A stretch of DNA of 64,000 nt from Candidatus Saccharimonadota bacterium. GTDB lineage: Bacteria; Patescibacteriota; Saccharimonadia; Saccharimonadales; UBA4665. A model generated the notes under the pieces. The model was not told the DNA's origin. It saw only the letters and a list, made by a program, of their open reading frames with translations, and searched no databases. The DNA is taken from positions 36,015 through 100,014 of the forward strand of contig JACMPL010000017.1 of assembly GCA_014377525.1 (NCBI GenBank), in the 5' to 3' direction. Both the position numbers and the translations under genes were made by a program. This document shows, one piece after another, positions 62,232 through 64,000 of the stretch; position 1 is the stretch's first letter, and each line of letters starts with the position of its first letter.

Positions 62232-63782
62232 TTAGCTGTCTGCCTCTTTCGATTCTGCGACGTAGCTGCTCGCAATATCTTTAGCCACTTTAACGATAGC
62301 GGCTTGATTGGCGTCCGACGGCTTATCGCCGGTATTTATCTCGCTAATAAGCTTGGCATGTTTAGTTTTAAGTTCACGGTGTAAAGCACTTTCGGCAGTT
62401 TTAATTTTACTAATTTCTACTTTATCGAAAGCACCTGACGTTGCCGCAAGCAGGGAAGAATACATCTCCCAAATTGCATATGGTGTGTACTGCAGCTGCT
62501 TAAGTAACTCAGTCAAGCGTTGACCACGCTCAATTGTCTGACGAGTTTCCGGGTCAAGATCAGTTGAGAACTGGCTAAACGCAGCTAATTCGCGGTATTG
62601 GGCAAGGCTGAGCTTAAGGCCGCCGCCAACGGCTTTGATAGCCTTGGTTTGAGCTGCGCCACCGACACGTGACACCGATAGTCCTACCGAGATGGCCGGT
62701 CGGATACCTTGGTAGAACAAGTTTGTTTCAAGGAAAATCTGACCATCGGTAATCGAAATAACGTTGGTTGGAATATATGCCGAAATGTCACCAGCTTGGG
62801 TCTCAATAATCGGTAGGGCAGTCAGCGAACCGGCGCCGAGCGCATCGGATAACTTCGCGGCTCGTTCTAGCAATCGGGAGTGTAAGTAGAAGACATCACC
62901 TGGGTAGGCTTCGCGGCCCGGTGGGCGGCGTAGCAGCAATGACATCTGACGGTAGGCCGCGGCGTGCTTGGTCAGATCGTCGAAAACAATCAGAGCATGC
63001 TGGGCGTTGTCGCGGAAGTATTCACCGATAGCAGCACCGGTGTAGGGCGCCAGGTAGAGCATAGCGGCCGGATCGGCGGCGCTTGTTGCGATAATCACGG
63101 TTTGATCCATGACGCCTTCGCGCTTGAGACGCTCCTGTAGTGCTGCAACTTTGGAAGATTTTTGACCAATAGCAACGTAGACGTTAATAACACCGGTTTT
63201 CTGGCGTGATTGGTTGACCATAGTATCGACGGCAATTGCCGTTTTACCAGTTTGACGATCACCGATGATCAGCTCACGCTGACCACGACCGATTGGGACA
63301 ATGGCATCAATTGCCATAATGCCGGTCATCAGTGGCTCGTGGACACTTTTACGGTCGAGTACACCGGGGGCGGGACGTTCGACGCGGCTACGCAGTTTCG
63401 TTACAATAGGCGCGCCGCCATCGATGGCGTTGCCAAGTGGGTCAATCACGCGACCAACTAGCTCAGGGCCAACTGGGACTTCCAAAACTTTTCCGGACAA
63501 TCGAACAGTCGCACCGGCCGCAACTAGCGTGTCATCACCGAGTATAACCGAACCGATCTCATCTTCTCCGAGGTTCAAGGCAAAAGCCGTCACGGTCGAA
63601 CCATCGGCGCCTTCGATTTCGAGCATTTCGTTAAATCCAGCGCTACTCAGGCCATAAATCCAAGCGACGCCATCACCAACACGGGTGACGACACCGACAC
63701 TTTCAATTTCTGGACGATTTTTGAGCTGAGAAATTGCATCCCGTATGTCGCTCGATAGTTCTTTGATAGATAATTCGGCCAT
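62232..63782 (-). CDS. atpA: ATP synthase F1 alpha subunit
   Basis: Non-catalytic nucleotide-binding subunit, 516 residues. The P-loop is [13 protein letters not shown], the regulatory region is [19 protein letters not shown], and the Walker B/arginine-finger region is [19 protein letters not shown] and, later, [18 protein letters not shown]. An AGGAAAGGA Shine-Dalgarno lies before the ATG, within the end of atpH. The normal family length and all motifs are intact. Confidence 0.98.
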   Translation of the reverse strand: MAELSIKELSSDIRDAISQLKNRPEIESVGVVTRVGDGVAWIYGLSSAGFNEMLEIEGADGSTVTAFALNLGEDEIGSVILGDDTLVAAGATVRLSGKVLEVPVGPELVGRVIDPLGNAIDGGAPIVTKLRSRVERPAPGVLDRKSVHEPLMTGIMAIDAIVPIGRGQRELIIGDRQTGKTAIAVDTMVNQSRQKTGVINVYVAIGQKSSKVAALQERLKREGVMDQTVIIATSAADPAAMLYLAPYTGAAIGEYFRDNAQHALIVFDDLTKHAAAYRQMSLLLRRPPGREAYPGDVFYLHSRLLERAAKLSDALGAGSLTALPIIETQAGDISAYIPTNVISITDGQIFLETNLFYQGIRPAISVGLSVSRVGGAAQTKAIKAVGGGLKLSLAQYRELAAFSQFSTDLDPETRQTIERGQRLTELLKQLQYTPYAIWEMYSSLLAATSGAFDKVEISKIKTAESALHRELKTKHAKLISEINTGDKPSDANQAAIVKVAKDIASSYVAESKEADS

Positions 63783-63785
63783 GGA

Positions 63786-64000
63786 TTATTCCTTTCCTGT
63801 AGCAGTCAGTTGCTTAAAACGATTCATTTTACCTTGGACACTGAGATCAAGTTGCTGATTGGCAAACTCGAGCTTAACACCACCAATCACCGTCTCATCG
63901 TGAACGGCAGAAATTATAATTTTCTTGGCAGCCGGGTAGATAGTGCGAACTTCGGCTTCGATGTCTTTTGAAAGTGACGACGTCAGCGGGTGAGCAGAGG
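63786..64000 (-). CDS. atpH: ATP synthase F1 delta subunit, C-terminal part
   Basis: The frame is open from the window edge to a TAA at 63786-63788, giving about 71 C-terminal residues. The conserved closing block VIGGVKLEFANQQLDLSVQG followed by KMNRFKQL matches the C-terminus of the delta subunit, which links F1 to the stator stalk. It ends 3 bp before the atpA start. The N-terminus, and presumably atpB/E/F, lie beyond the window. Confidence 0.92.
   Translation of the reverse strand, partial: SAHPLTSSLSKDIEAEVRTIYPAAKKIIISAVHDETVIGGVKLEFANQQLDLSVQGKMNRFKQLTATGKE

Overview
The window looks like a compact monoderm genome of the Candidate Phyla Radiation, most probably an environmental Candidatus Saccharibacteria (TM7). 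This is inference from gene content and organisation: tightly packed core genes, many glycosyltransferases but few biosynthetic genes, cytosolic histidine kinases, divergent replication and repair proteins (DnaX and RecR without their usual zinc-binding cysteines), and a cytochrome bo3 / NDH-2 chain of the kind reported from some environmental Saccharibacteria. TGA is used as an ordinary stop codon.

Layout. 1-8989 is a core replication/repair/translation block (CDP-alcohol phosphatidyltransferase, dnaX, dnaB, a GT-C-like membrane protein, ybaB, recR, a DHH phosphoesterase, cysS). 9012-14266 is an envelope block: an AI-2E-type exporter, two GT4 glycosyltransferases and an alpha/beta hydrolase on the minus strand, then a VanY-like peptidase. 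A tRNA-Gln(UUG) at 14345-14419 is followed by a 21-bp direct repeat of its own 3' end, and then by about 13 kb that looks accessory. That stretch has long AT-rich intergenic gaps and Shine-Dalgarno-led genes: a soluble sensor kinase, a YraQ/ArsP-type permease with a tiny cysteine-rich partner, an ice-binding protein with a sortase, a SodC-like secreted protein, and a copper cassette (CopB ATPase, Met/Cys secreted protein, DUF305) behind a CsoR-like operator. 27651-30932 holds small stress and repair genes (SRPBCC, DUF2256 plus a photolyase-like protein, ITPase-like, 2H phosphoesterase, cupin).

31677-45300 returns to core and envelope genes: pgi, two LPG-synthase-type membrane proteins, a four-gene signalling operon next to a Crp/Fnr regulator, an LCP protein, two glycosyltransferases and an OmpR-type two-component system. 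45363-53007 is a respiratory block: cyoABCDE, a GlcD/D-lactate-type flavoprotein and NDH-2, which together could pass electrons from NADH or a hydroxy acid through quinol to oxygen. 53054-59383 carries a UvrD helicase with a C-terminal nuclease, an aquaporin, three unrecognised proteins and MscL with a zinc ribbon. 59409-64000 is the F1 part of ATP synthase (atpHAGDC) on the minus strand, cut by the window end.

The clearest window-wide signal is that about nineteen genes have a TATAAT-like -10 box only 6-10 nt before the start codon, nine of them exactly 6 nt. That puts the transcription start at the start codon, so leaderless mRNAs are probably common. I used this to correct several starts (2675, 28103, 29546, 51796) and to support one small gene (17584-17742). 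No rRNA, CRISPR array, intact transposase or integrase was found.
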